In this document: piece by piece, positions 23,438-31,642 of the stretch
Position numbering within the stretch: the stretch's first letter is position 1
Layout of the letters: each line of letters begins with the position of its first letter
DNA from: GCA-003244245 sp036501085
GTDB taxonomy: Bacteria; Actinomycetota; Actinomycetes; Mycobacteriales; Pseudonocardiaceae
DNA: 64,000 bases
Assembly: GCA_036501085.1 (NCBI GenBank)
Contig: DASYAZ010000032.1
Span: 1 to 64,000, forward strand
Direction of reading: 5' to 3'
Position numbers and translations under genes: made by a program
Notes under the pieces: model-generated
Database searches by the model: none
The model's input: only the letters and a program-made list of their open reading frames with translations
Told to the model about the DNA's origin: nothing

Positions 23438-24355
23438 TCATTCTGGGTGGCTCTTTCGAGCGGTCGAGCATTGTGTGTGAGGCGGGGTGGGCGGTTGCGG
23501 GCCGCCCTCGGCCCGGTCGACCAGCTCGCTAGCACAGCGCGCCACGATTTTCGGGTTGGTGCGTGGTAGCCAGTGCCCGCCGGGCAGTACCCGAACCGCG
23601 AGGTTGGTGACCCACCGCCCGATGTCGGTCTGGAGTGGTACCGAGACGAAGAGATCGCGCTGGGGGGCAAGGATTTGCACCGGGACGGTGGTCGTTCGCG
23701 TGCCGGGTCGGGTTAACCGAGGCAGCATATTCGCTCGGTACAGCTGCACTCCGCACACCGCATCCGAGACCGTGGGGACGCTCGTTTCGTCGAGCAGAGC
23801 GAGCGTGCCTTGGGCGAGCCCGGAGCGCCACGCCAGCTCCGGCAGCAGGGGCAGGTGGAAGAACGCGATGTACCACGACGACACCAGCTGCACGGCCAGT
23901 TCGCGGAGCGCTCGCGGCGTCGGGCGACGCAGCCGTGCCCGCAACCAGTGGCCCACGTGGTCTAGACACGGACCGGAAATCGAGGTGTAGGAGGCTATCC
24001 GGTCATACAGCCACTGCCCGGTCATCGCGTGCCAGGCCTGGATCGATCCCCAGTCATGGGCCAACAGATGCACCGGACGGTTGGGGCTGACCGCCTCGAT
24101 CACTGCAGCAAGATCCCCTGCGAGCTGATCGAGCCGGTATGCCCGGCGACCTCTAGGTTTCCCGGACTCGCCGGCCCCCCGGACGTCGTAGCTCACCACG
24201 TGGTAGCGCGGCGCCAGTTCGACCGCCACGGCGTCCCACACGGTGTGGTCATCTGGGTAGCCATGCACGCAGACCACCGTGGGTGCGCCTTGCTGTCCCG
24301 ACTCGTATACGCGCAGCAGCAGGCCATCGGTGCTGGTCACTTCGCTGGTCATCAC
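23438..24355 (-). CDS. Alpha/beta hydrolase, epoxide hydrolase/dehalogenase-like
   Basis: A 305-residue alpha/beta-hydrolase. The oxyanion region is CVHGYPDDHTVWDAV. The nucleophile elbow LLAHDWGSIQAW has Asp instead of Ser, as in epoxide hydrolases and haloalkane dehalogenases. The catalytic His lies in LPGGHWLPRTNP. A similar domain is found in the N-terminal half of mycobacterial EphD. The substrate is unknown. The ATG at 24355 opens the conserved part (TSEVTSTDGLLLRVYESG); the frame runs further upstream without homology across an operator-like repeat. The CPBP protease gene is divergent. Confidence 0.85.
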   Translation of the reverse strand: MMTSEVTSTDGLLLRVYESGQQGAPTVVCVHGYPDDHTVWDAVAVELAPRYHVVSYDVRGAGESGKPRGRRAYRLDQLAGDLAAVIEAVSPNRPVHLLAHDWGSIQAWHAMTGQWLYDRIASYTSISGPCLDHVGHWLRARLRRPTPRALRELAVQLVSSWYIAFFHLPLLPELAWRSGLAQGTLALLDETSVPTVSDAVCGVQLYRANMLPRLTRPGTRTTTVPVQILAPQRDLFVSVPLQTDIGRWVTNLAVRVLPGGHWLPRTNPKIVARCASELVDRAEGGPQPPTPPHTQCSTARKSHPE

Positions 24356-24416
24356 GCGGCCAACATTCAGGGATTGGTCATGCCCTTTGGCGGCCACCGG
24401 ACAACCGCTGAACGCA

Positions 24417-24447
24417 TTTCCTACCGTCACGTAGGAAAATTTCCTAC
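24417..24447. promoter_or_regulatory. Operator-like repeat between divergent genes
   Basis: TTTCCTAC (24417-24424), GTAGGAAA (24431-24438) and TTTCCTAC (24440-24447) form two overlapping inverted repeats, one with a 6-base spacer and one with a single-base spacer. The site lies 62 bases upstream of the hydrolase start and 157 bases before the CPBP start. It looks like the binding site of a TetR- or MarR-type dimer. No regulator gene is adjacent, so the protein that binds it would be encoded elsewhere. Confidence 0.65.
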
Positions 24448-24603
24448 TTAGCGGTAGATTTGTCAAGTGGGAGGCGCCACGCGCGAAGGCGACCAGCACG
24501 ATGTCGGCGGGTGCGGGCAGCCCCCAGGCGCGGCGGACGGCTGCCCGGTCTTCCGACGGTGGCGGCCCGCCGAGTACCCGGGCCAGCTCGGCCCGCGCCG
24601 GGT

Positions 24604-25470
24604 GTGAACGTCCTGACATCATCGGGCGTGCTCCTCGACCAAGACCGCCGGCCCCAGCTGACTTGGCGGATTCTGCTGGCCTGGCTGGGTTTCTTCGGTT
24701 GCGTGCTGGTCATCGGCACGACCGTCCAGGCGGCGACCGACTGGCTGCCTCCCGTGATCTCGCATACGGCCGCCGGCTTGGGCATCACGGCCGGCGCGCT
24801 CGGCCTGGTTTTCCTGCTGCGGCGGCACGTCGACCGCAGGCCATGGTCGGGCATCGGCCTCGCCCTGGACCGCACCGCGATCCCGCACCTGCTGTTCGGC
24901 ATCACGCTCGCGGCCATCGTCGCCACGATCGAGGCCGCGACCACCGTGCAACTCGGGCTCGCCGACTGGGACTGGTCGAGCGCAGCAATGACGAGAATGG
25001 TCGGGCACGGGCTCGCGGCCACCGTCATCATGATCGCCACATCCACCCTGTTGGTGCAGGGATTCCCGGAGGAACTGGTGTTCCGCGGCTACATGTTCCG
25101 CAACCTGGGTGCCACGCTGCCGCTGTGGGCTACGGTGGTCATCAGTTCGCTGATCTTCGGGTCGATGCACGTGTTCTCGGCCAGCGGGGCCACCACCGTC
25201 GGCGAGCACGTGTTCTACGCGGTGGCATCAACCGGGTTCGGGCTGGTGCTCGCGATCTGCCGGGCAGTCAAGGGCACGCTCTGGCTCGGCCTCGGCTTCC
25301 ATGGCGGATACGACGCGTTCATCGGCAGGTTCGTCACGGTCCACCAGGGCGCCTTCATCCCGGTGTGGCTGATCGTGCTGGGAGTCTTGATCGCCTGCGC
25401 GGCTTTCACCATCGCGGTCCGGCAGTGGCGCGCCCCACTCGCCTGGCGCGCGATCCCCGGCGACGCCTGA
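24604..25470 (+). CDS. CPBP family intramembrane metalloprotease
   Basis: A membrane protein of about 288 residues with roughly eight hydrophobic segments. The CPBP (Abi, Rce1-like) motifs are present: EELVFRGYMFRN with the paired Glu and Arg, IFGSMHVFS with the metal-binding His, and LGFHGGYDAF as the third motif. Members cleave CaaX-type or other peptides in the membrane, and in bacteria some process or protect against peptides such as bacteriocins. I chose the GTG at 24604, since the 48 codons before it are Arg/Pro-rich noise. The role here is unknown; it shares an intergenic operator with the divergent hydrolase. Confidence 0.85.
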   Translation: MNVLTSSGVLLDQDRRPQLTWRILLAWLGFFGCVLVIGTTVQAATDWLPPVISHTAAGLGITAGALGLVFLLRRHVDRRPWSGIGLALDRTAIPHLLFGITLAAIVATIEAATTVQLGLADWDWSSAAMTRMVGHGLAATVIMIATSTLLVQGFPEELVFRGYMFRNLGATLPLWATVVISSLIFGSMHVFSASGATTVGEHVFYAVASTGFGLVLAICRAVKGTLWLGLGFHGGYDAFIGRFVTVHQGAFIPVWLIVLGVLIACAAFTIAVRQWRAPLAWRAIPGDA

Positions 25471-25567
25471 GGTTGTGCGAAGGGCCGCCACGGCGCTGAT
25501 CCCATCGCACGAAACCCGGAACGGGTGCAGACTAGCCGTCGGAGCCTGACCCGAGGGAAGGAGCGCC

Positions 25568-25762
25568 ATGTACGCAACTGTTGGTGACAGGGTCCACATC
25601 AAGGGCCGCAACGTCGGGATGCAGGAACACGTGGGCGACATCCTGGAAGTGCGCGGCCCACAAGGAGAGCCACCGTACATGGTGCGATTCTCGGATGGGC
25701 ACGAATCGCTCGTTTACCCGGGTCCCGACTGCTTGATCGAACAACGGGGTTCTTCAGATTAA
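25568..25762 (+). CDS. DUF1918 domain protein
   Basis: A 64-residue protein matching the small actinobacterial DUF1918 family: VGDRVHIKGRNVGMQEHVGD near the N terminus, then RGPQGEPPYMVRFSDGHESL and a proline-rich end. The predicted fold is an SH3-like beta barrel. Function is unknown. The ATG has GAAGGAG seven bases upstream. It is monocistronic. Confidence 0.9.
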   Translation: MYATVGDRVHIKGRNVGMQEHVGDILEVRGPQGEPPYMVRFSDGHESLVYPGPDCLIEQRGSSD

Positions 25763-26159
25763 AGCCGGCAGCCGGCTATCAGCGCTCAGATCACACCTCG
25801 GGCTGCCCTCACACGACGAGCAGCCGTACACCACCAGGCCTCGACCGGGCGCGACTCCGGCCTTCGCGCAGGCACAGCGGACCGGATCAATACCCGATCA
25901 ACGACCTCGCCGCTCTGCGAAACACAATGGTTAACCGTTTCTAACCTTTACCGCTCCTACCTTCTCTACTCTGATGATCCTGACGGTCGGGCACACAAAA
26001 GGGCATCATCTCCCTCCCTCCTCGGCCCGGCCGTCTCCATACAATCCACACGGATACGAGCTGCTAACTCCGAACCGTCACCGAGCGACTCCTCAAAGCA
26101 ATTGTTACGAACACGTTTCCTGACACCCGAATTGCCGGTTTTTGTTTATCCTCGTCGTC
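25763..26159. other. Intergenic stretch of about 400 bases, locally AT-richer
   Basis: No gene seen. The part from about 25920 to 26160 is clearly lower in GC than the window (for example ACAATGGTTAACCGTTTC). A small hairpin GCCGGCAGCCGGC follows the DUF1918 gene. The stretch probably holds the promoter of the next gene and may be horizontally derived. Confidence 0.45.
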
Positions 26160-26552
26160 ATGAGTCGCCGCAGAAGCCCGCTGCTGGTACGGGTGGACTA
26201 CCGGACCCAGCCGGGCGGGCCAGGCTGGCTCGCCACGATCACCGCGCCCGATGTCCCCCCTCGGACGATCAGTGGCACCGATGTTCATGAAACCTTGCAC
26301 TCAGCGCTCGAGCAGATCGCGCAGCTGGCCAACCAGCAGGCCCGGCCGGTGTTGACCGTGCACACCCTCTACGGCAGCCCCACGGAGTTCACGGAGCTTG
26401 CTCATCAGCGCGGTTTCTTGTCCTGCGTGCTGGACGGGCTGCGGGTCACGGGGCGGCGTAGGTGGGAGTGTCCGGGTGATCATCACTGGTCAACCGTGTC
26501 ACCGGTCCTTCGAAGCCGCGACGTGACGCGCACCCCGACCAACGCCAGCTGA
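26160..26552 (+). CDS. Hypothetical protein
   Basis: I do not recognise this family. The predicted 130 residues start at the ATG at 26160 (SRRRSPLLVRVDYRTQPGG). The middle reads as a small alpha/beta domain (GTDVHETLHSALEQIAQLAN, ARPVLTVHTLYGSPTEFTEL), and the end is basic and less ordered. No signal peptide or membrane helix is seen. It follows an AT-rich intergenic region. The C-terminal 30 residues may not be conserved. Confidence 0.5.
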   Translation: MSRRRSPLLVRVDYRTQPGGPGWLATITAPDVPPRTISGTDVHETLHSALEQIAQLANQQARPVLTVHTLYGSPTEFTELAHQRGFLSCVLDGLRVTGRRRWECPGDHHWSTVSPVLRSRDVTRTPTNAS

Positions 26553-26617
26553 ACAGGCCGGCTCACCGCCTGGTGGCTACAAGGCGCCTCAATGAACCGC
26601 CCGGGCACCATGGACGC

Positions 26618-27118
26618 ATGAAACTGCTGCTGATGGCGGATACCCATCTCCCGCGGCGCGCCCGGGACCTGCCCGAGCAGCTGTGGCAGGCCGTCGACGA
26701 GGCGGACGTGGTGGTGCACGCCGGGGATTGGGTGTGCGTCGAGCTGCTGGACGGACTGCAGGCCCGCGCGCAGCGGCTGATCGGAGTGTTCGGTAACAAC
26801 GATGGGCCGGCATTGCGCGCCCGGCTGCCGGAGATCGCGACCGCCGAACTGGAGGGCGTACGGCTGGCAGTGGTGCATGAGACCGGGGCGTCGCGCGGCC
26901 GGGAGCAGCGGTGTGCCCAGCAGTTCCCGGACACCGATGTCGTGGTCTTCGGACACAGCCACATCCCGTGGAACACCCTGGCACCCACCGGCCTGCGGCT
27001 GCTCAATCCGGGGTCCCCGACCGACCGGCGCCGGCAACCGACCTGCAGCTGGATGAGCGCCGAGATCGTGGCAGGTCGGCTGGACCGGGTCCGGTTGCAC
27101 TGGCCGCCACCGCGCTAG
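26618..27118 (+). CDS. Metallophosphoesterase, YfcE/MJ0936-like
   Basis: A 166-residue calcineurin-like phosphoesterase of the small YfcE type. Metal-site motifs are in order: ADTHLP (residues 7-12), VVHAGDW, FGNND, and VVFGHSHIP, with the C-terminal LLNPGSPTDRRRQP typical of the subfamily. Members hydrolyse phosphodiesters in vitro; the natural substrate is unknown. The ATG at 26618 begins KLLLMADTH. Its stop overlaps the stop of the convergent DUF1015 gene. Confidence 0.9.
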   Translation: MKLLLMADTHLPRRARDLPEQLWQAVDEADVVVHAGDWVCVELLDGLQARAQRLIGVFGNNDGPALRARLPEIATAELEGVRLAVVHETGASRGREQRCAQQFPDTDVVVFGHSHIPWNTLAPTGLRLLNPGSPTDRRRQPTCSWMSAEIVAGRLDRVRLHWPPPR

Positions 27119-28290
27119 CTGGTCAGATCAGCCAGCAACAGGCCGCTGCGCGGCTTGGGGGTGAAGTAGGTGCTCTTGCGTGGCATCCGCCGGCCTTGCT
27201 CGTGCACCGCCAGCACGTCGGCGAACGGCACCGGGGCCAGTTCCAGCAACGCATCGACGTTCGGGCCCGCGGGATGTCCCGCCGGTAGCGCGTGCACCTG
27301 CGGGCCTTCCGGGTCGATGCCCAGCGCCTCAGCGATGAGCAACCGCTCCACCGGCCCGTGGTCGATCCTGGGCGCCGGTTCACCGCGCTCGAGCGCGGGC
27401 AAGGTGACGTGCAGATCGCCGCTGGGAGTTCTGGCTAGCACGCTGCCTGGCCGGACAGGTGATCCCAGCGCGTCGCGCACCGTCAAGCCCTTCCGGCGCC
27501 ACGCCTCGGCCAGATCCGCCGCCGTCAGGCCGGTGCCGACCAGCGCCCGGTGGATCGCCCCGATGTGCAGCGCCGGCCCTCCGGTCACCAGGGCGAGCAG
27601 GCTGGAGCGCTCACCGGCCGCCGCGGCGGCGACCCGGTGGTTGCCGTCCGCGACCAGCAACGGGCCTCGCGCCACCGCGGCGAGCACCTCCCGCTGCGCG
27701 ACCCCGGGACCCAATAACCACAGCTGGTGAATCCGACCGCCGGAATCGGTGGTCGACACTGCCGGCTCCCCCAGTCCTTCGATGCTGCCCAGCACGGTCG
27801 CGGTGAGCTGTTCTCCACCGCCGACGGGCACCAGCATCGCCGCGCTGGTCGCGCAGCCCAGCCCGGTGAGCACCGCAGCGCGCTCTCGCACCACCTGCGG
27901 GTACACCTCTTCGCTGTGCCGCACCCAGGAGTCACCATGCACGTCCATCGCGGCGGGGTCGACCAGGCATAACACGCCGATAGCCAACCCATCCGGGCCC
28001 TCGACCCGGTAGAGGGCCACCACGCCCGCCACCTCGCGATACGCGCTGGCCCGTAGCCGGTCCAGGGCTTGCCGGGCCGCTGGGAGCGCATCGGCCAGCG
28101 GCAGCCCAGCGGCCAGCGCCGCAGGGGTGCGATGCGGGTGCTGCACCGCCAGCAAGGTGTCACCACCGCCCTGAAACTCCGCCAGCGCTGCCGTCACCTC
28201 GGTGGCCTCGGCGAACTCATCCACGTCGGGTCCGGGTACCTGGCCAGTGACCACCCATCCCCGCTCGATCGCTCGCACCCAGCGTCTCAT
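27115..28290 (-). CDS. DUF1015 family protein
   Basis: A 391-residue protein of the widespread DUF1015 family, members of which are annotated as HTH-containing or SpoOJ-like proteins without a proven role. Family features are the N-terminal segment, HSEEVYPQVVRERAAVLTGL, LLVADGNHRVAAAAAGERS (resembling a ParB-like motif) and the C-terminal MPRKSTYFTPKPRSGLLLADL. The ATG at 28290 gives normal family length. It converges with the phosphoesterase gene with stops overlapping by 4 bases, and the UbiA-type gene lies upstream on the same strand. Confidence 0.85.
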   Translation of the reverse strand: MRRWVRAIERGWVVTGQVPGPDVDEFAEATEVTAALAEFQGGGDTLLAVQHPHRTPAALAAGLPLADALPAARQALDRLRASAYREVAGVVALYRVEGPDGLAIGVLCLVDPAAMDVHGDSWVRHSEEVYPQVVRERAAVLTGLGCATSAAMLVPVGGGEQLTATVLGSIEGLGEPAVSTTDSGGRIHQLWLLGPGVAQREVLAAVARGPLLVADGNHRVAAAAAGERSSLLALVTGGPALHIGAIHRALVGTGLTAADLAEAWRRKGLTVRDALGSPVRPGSVLARTPSGDLHVTLPALERGEPAPRIDHGPVERLLIAEALGIDPEGPQVHALPAGHPAGPNVDALLELAPVPFADVLAVHEQGRRMPRKSTYFTPKPRSGLLLADLTS

Positions 28291-28346
28291 CCCCTGATCG
28301 TGCCCGCCTCGCATCCCGCGGGCGCGCAGGATCTCCCAGGTCGCGA

Positions 28347-29351
28347 TCAGATACCGGCAATAGCTGCGGCGGCGAGACCGAGCACGAGCAGCGGGCCGGC
28401 GACCCGCAGGTGCACGAATGCCAGCGCGGCGAACCACAGTGGCCACACCGGCACCGGCAGGGGCGGCTTCTCCGGCGCGGGGCGGCGCATCCACGGCCAT
28501 ATCTTGGCCAGCCGGTAGATCCCGCCGAACGCGAGCAGCACCGGCCAGGGCAGCGCGCCTGCGAGCACGCAGACCACCAGGAGCAGGTAGAAGCCCACCA
28601 TCAGGCCCAGCGTCACGACCCGGGCCCATCGCTGCCCGAGCAACACCGGCAGCGTCTGAATACCCAGCGGCGCGTCATAAGGGATCTTGTCGATGTGCTT
28701 GCCCATCAGCACCGACGTGCACAGCAGCGCGTAGGGCAGCGACGCCAGCAGCACCTGCCAGGTGATCGACCCCACCGCCGCGTAGTACGTGCCACCGACC
28801 ATCAACGGTCCCCAGACCACCAGCACGTCCAGCTCTCCGAGGCCGCGCTTCTTCAACCGCAGTGGTGGTGCGGCATAGGCCACCGACAGCACGAACCCGG
28901 CCAGCGCGAAGGCCACGATCGGCCAACCGCGCACCACCGCGAGCACGACGAGGATCACCAGATCGGCGGCGTTGACCACCAGCACCGACACCACCAGCGC
29001 CCGGCGGGTGATCAGCCCGGAGAGGATCGGATGCGGAGCGTAGAGCGCTCGCGGGTAGCTCGCGGTGTCGGACCCGGTGCTCGTGTCGTACAGGTCGTTC
29101 ATCAGGTTGTTCGCCAGATGCGCCAGCGTGATCCCGACCACGGCCAGCGCAAGCCAGCGCCAGTCCACACCGGGTGCCCGGGCGGCGAGCAGCGCGGCCA
29201 CCAACCCGGCCACCAGGGTCATCGGGAGCACAGCGGCACGGGAGACCACGATCCAGCGAGTCACCGCGTCGATCGGTCCCTCGGGCGGGTTGGTCGTGAT
29301 CAAGGCATGGCGCCAAGCGCTCACCCGGGAACGCGCCGCGGCCTCGCTCAC
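28347..29351 (-). CDS. UbiA family prenyltransferase
   Basis: An integral membrane protein of about 334 residues with eight or nine helices. The first Asp-rich motif is LANNLMNDLYDTSTGSDT and the second is GKHIDKIPYDAPLG, which in UbiA enzymes bind Mg2+ and the polyprenyl diphosphate. It transfers a prenyl chain to an aromatic or other acceptor, which is not identifiable here. It could take part in menaquinone or another lipid pathway, but no menaquinone gene is adjacent. The GTG at 29351 is a tentative start; the ribosome binding site is weak. Confidence 0.85.
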   Translation of the reverse strand: MSEAAARSRVSAWRHALITTNPPEGPIDAVTRWIVVSRAAVLPMTLVAGLVAALLAARAPGVDWRWLALAVVGITLAHLANNLMNDLYDTSTGSDTASYPRALYAPHPILSGLITRRALVVSVLVVNAADLVILVVLAVVRGWPIVAFALAGFVLSVAYAAPPLRLKKRGLGELDVLVVWGPLMVGGTYYAAVGSITWQVLLASLPYALLCTSVLMGKHIDKIPYDAPLGIQTLPVLLGQRWARVVTLGLMVGFYLLLVVCVLAGALPWPVLLAFGGIYRLAKIWPWMRRPAPEKPPLPVPVWPLWFAALAFVHLRVAGPLLVLGLAAAAIAGI

Positions 29352-29520
29352 ATCACGAGCCTGCCCAATGCGCTCAGGATCGGTCAACGGCGGGCACGTA
29401 CCGCGGGAACCACGGCTGCCGCGGATGTGTAGCCGGTGCGGGTAGCGGGCACTCCAAGGCATGGGATCGCGGAGCGCGGAGACTGCTGCTGGCACCGGGA
29501 TGGTGGAGGAACAGGGTTCG

Positions 29521-30042
29521 ATGGCCGACATCACGCAGTTGATCCTGGACGACCACGAGACGTTCCGCCGGGAGTTCGCTGCGCTGGATGACGCCAGCGA
29601 ACCCGAACAACTGGGTGAGATCTGGGAACCGCTCGCCGCGCTGCTCGACCTGCACGCCGTGGCTGAGGAAGAGATCTTCTACCCGGCGCTGCTGCGCCGG
29701 GGCGATGACGCCGAGGACGAGACCCTCGACGCGATCGGGGACCACAACGAGATCCGTGATGGGGTGCGCGAGGCAGCCCTGCACCCGATCGGCAGCTCGC
29801 CGTGGTGGGCCGCGGTCCGGAAGACCAGGCAAGCCAACAGCGAGCACATGGCCGAAGAGGAGGACGACGCCCTGGCCGACTTCCGACGCAACGCGCCGCA
29901 GCACGTGCGTGAGGACCTGGGCCGCCGGTTCCTGGAGTTCAAAACCAGCCACGCTGATGCCAGCAACATCGACACCAGCGACAAGGACCCGCAGGAATAC
30001 CTCACCAAGGTGCAAGAGCAAATCCCGCGCCCGCCCGGGTGA
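29521..30042 (+). CDS. Hemerythrin-like domain protein
   Basis: A 173-residue helical-bundle protein with metal-ligand positions of the hemerythrin/HHE family: H in LILDDHETFRREF, H and E in LLDLHAVAEEEIFYPAL, H in IGDHNEIRD, and H and E in NSEHMAEEEDD. Such proteins bind a di-iron centre and respond to oxygen, NO or iron. The ATG at 29521 is preceded by GGAGGAA about ten bases away. It starts divergently from the prenyltransferase gene; the frame upstream of 29521 lacks homology. Confidence 0.88.
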   Translation: MADITQLILDDHETFRREFAALDDASEPEQLGEIWEPLAALLDLHAVAEEEIFYPALLRRGDDAEDETLDAIGDHNEIRDGVREAALHPIGSSPWWAAVRKTRQANSEHMAEEEDDALADFRRNAPQHVREDLGRRFLEFKTSHADASNIDTSDKDPQEYLTKVQEQIPRPPG

Positions 30043-30065
30043 TGACCGCGCTCGACCACGTCAAT

Positions 30066-30404
30066 TCATGACGGTTTGAGCGGGTCGTGGCCCAGCGACA
30101 TCAGGCGCTTGCGCCACGCCGCCCGCCCGGCACCGGATTCATGATCACCCCGGCGCTCGACATGCACCCGACGCACCACGGTGCGCATCAGCTGCAGGTC
30201 GGCCGGGGTGAGATCGGCCCGGCGCTTGGTCAGCAGGCGCAGTACCTCCTGACCGCTCGGGGTCCCCGCTGGGGTGGGATGCTGTGCCGCGACCGGCTTC
30301 TCCGAATGGGAGCGCAGCCAGCCGGCTAGCTCACGTGAGGTCATGTTCACCACTCGGTGGAACTCATCCCATAGTTCCGCCTCATGCCGCGCGGGGTTGG
30401 TCAT
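30066..30404 (-). CDS. DUF3140 family protein
   Basis: A 112-residue soluble protein matching the actinobacterial DUF3140 family: ELWDEFHRVVNMTSRELAGW at the N terminus, EVLRLLTKRRADLTPADLQL in the middle, and a basic C terminus WRKRLMSLGHDP. Function is unknown; such proteins often lie near DUF2945 genes, which are not seen here. The ATG at 30404 is used because the conserved part starts there. Confidence 0.85.
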   Translation of the reverse strand: MTNPARHEAELWDEFHRVVNMTSRELAGWLRSHSEKPVAAQHPTPAGTPSGQEVLRLLTKRRADLTPADLQLMRTVVRRVHVERRGDHESGAGRAAWRKRLMSLGHDPLKPS

Positions 30405-30461
30405 CGTCTCGCCGCCCTTCCGACGCTGCAATGTCCCAAGCGCATTGACGCCTTACCCACA

Positions 30462-31625
30462 CTATTCCGTCGGAGCTCTGATTGCGCGGTTCTCAGCTCG
30501 CGGGAACGGGCCGCGTAGCGCCGGCCACGCCTGGTGAACGATGGCGGCGGTGGGCACGGCAATGATCGCTCCGACAATTCCCGCGAGCACGGTACCGATG
30601 GCGAAAGCCAGGCCGATGGCGAGCGGATGCAGGCGCACATAGCGTCCGACGATCAACGGCTGGAGCAGGTGGATCTCGACCTGGCTCTCAGCAAGCAGGA
30701 TTCCCAGAAAAATCAGCGCAGTGAGCCATCCCTGAGTACCGAACGTGATGAGGACAGCCAGCCCGCCGGCGACCAAAGCACCGACGAAGGGAATGAAACC
30801 CCCCAGAAACACCAGCACACCCAGCGGGATCGCCAGCGGGACGCCCAGCAGGTACAGCGCCAGGCCGATCACGATGCCGTGAATGCTCGCGATAACCGCT
30901 GTGCCGCGCACATAACCGGTGATCGTCGCCCAGGCCGCTTGACCGGCCCGGTCCACCCGGCGCCATCCTCGCGGCGGCAGGGGGCTGATCACCCATCGCC
31001 AGACCCGTTCGCCGTCGTAGAGCAGGAAGAAGGAGATGAACAGGGTGAGCACCGCCAGCGTGACGAACTCGATGAAGTATCCGGCCCCGGTGGTCAGGTA
31101 TCCGACGGCCTCGCTGCGGTTTCGCTGCAGCCAGTCGACGACGGTTACCTCGACCTGATCGAGCTGGGATTGATCCACGCCTCCGCCCGCCAACTCGGCC
31201 CGGATCTGGTGGATGGTGGCCACCAGCTGCTGGATCAGCGACGGCAGTTGCTGCGCGAAGATCACGCCGATCAGGTACCCGAGCCCTCCTATGACCACGA
31301 TGGCGAGCAGCAGCGTGAGCAGCGCGGACAACGGTCCCGGCAAGCGGCGCTGCAGCATCTCGGTGATCGGCCGCAACAATGCCGCGAGCAGCACCGCGGC
31401 CACCACGGGGATCACGACCAGCGAGAGCAGGGCGAGCACCCGCACGATGGCGTACGCCGCAAAGCCCACCAGCAGCAGCCGCCACGACCAGCCGGCGGCA
31501 GCGATCAGAGAGCGGGGAACCGCGGGACGGGCAAGAACTGCGTGAGCATTACCGGGCCGGGATTTCCTTCGCGAAGTGCTCCTATGGCGGAGGCTGCTCG
31601 TGGCGGGCGGGCGAGTGAGGGTCAT
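30462..31625 (-). CDS. AI-2E family transporter-like membrane protein
   Basis: A 387-residue membrane protein of the AI-2E transporter (PerM/TqsA, UPF0118) superfamily. About eight helices are predicted, with the periplasmic or cytoplasmic linker between residues 120 and 200. Family motifs include the C-terminal IGLALYLLGVPLAIPLGVLVFLGGFIPFVGALVAG (quoted here only by its ends IGLALYLLGV and GGFIPFVGA) and VEIHLLQPLIVGRYVRLHPL. Substrates of actinobacterial members are unknown. The N-terminal 45 residues are basic and probably cytoplasmic. The CDF gene ends 17 bases upstream on the same strand, so the two may be cotranscribed. Confidence 0.88.
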   Translation of the reverse strand: MTLTRPPATSSLRHRSTSRRKSRPGNAHAVLARPAVPRSLIAAAGWSWRLLLVGFAAYAIVRVLALLSLVVIPVVAAVLLAALLRPITEMLQRRLPGPLSALLTLLLAIVVIGGLGYLIGVIFAQQLPSLIQQLVATIHQIRAELAGGGVDQSQLDQVEVTVVDWLQRNRSEAVGYLTTGAGYFIEFVTLAVLTLFISFFLLYDGERVWRWVISPLPPRGWRRVDRAGQAAWATITGYVRGTAVIASIHGIVIGLALYLLGVPLAIPLGVLVFLGGFIPFVGALVAGGLAVLITFGTQGWLTALIFLGILLAESQVEIHLLQPLIVGRYVRLHPLAIGLAFAIGTVLAGIVGAIIAVPTAAIVHQAWPALRGPFPRAENRAIRAPTE

Positions 31626-31642
31626 GTATGCCTCGAGGGGGC

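Noticed and set aside
24501..25499. Alternative plus-strand frame of 332 codons overlapping the CPBP gene
   Set aside because: The other frame carries all three CPBP motifs and membrane helices; this one is Arg/Pro-rich noise.
28410..29432. 340-codon plus-strand frame opposite the prenyltransferase
   Set aside because: Composition (very high His/Gln/Arg) is typical of the antisense of a hydrophobic membrane protein; the minus-strand gene has clear Asp-rich motifs.
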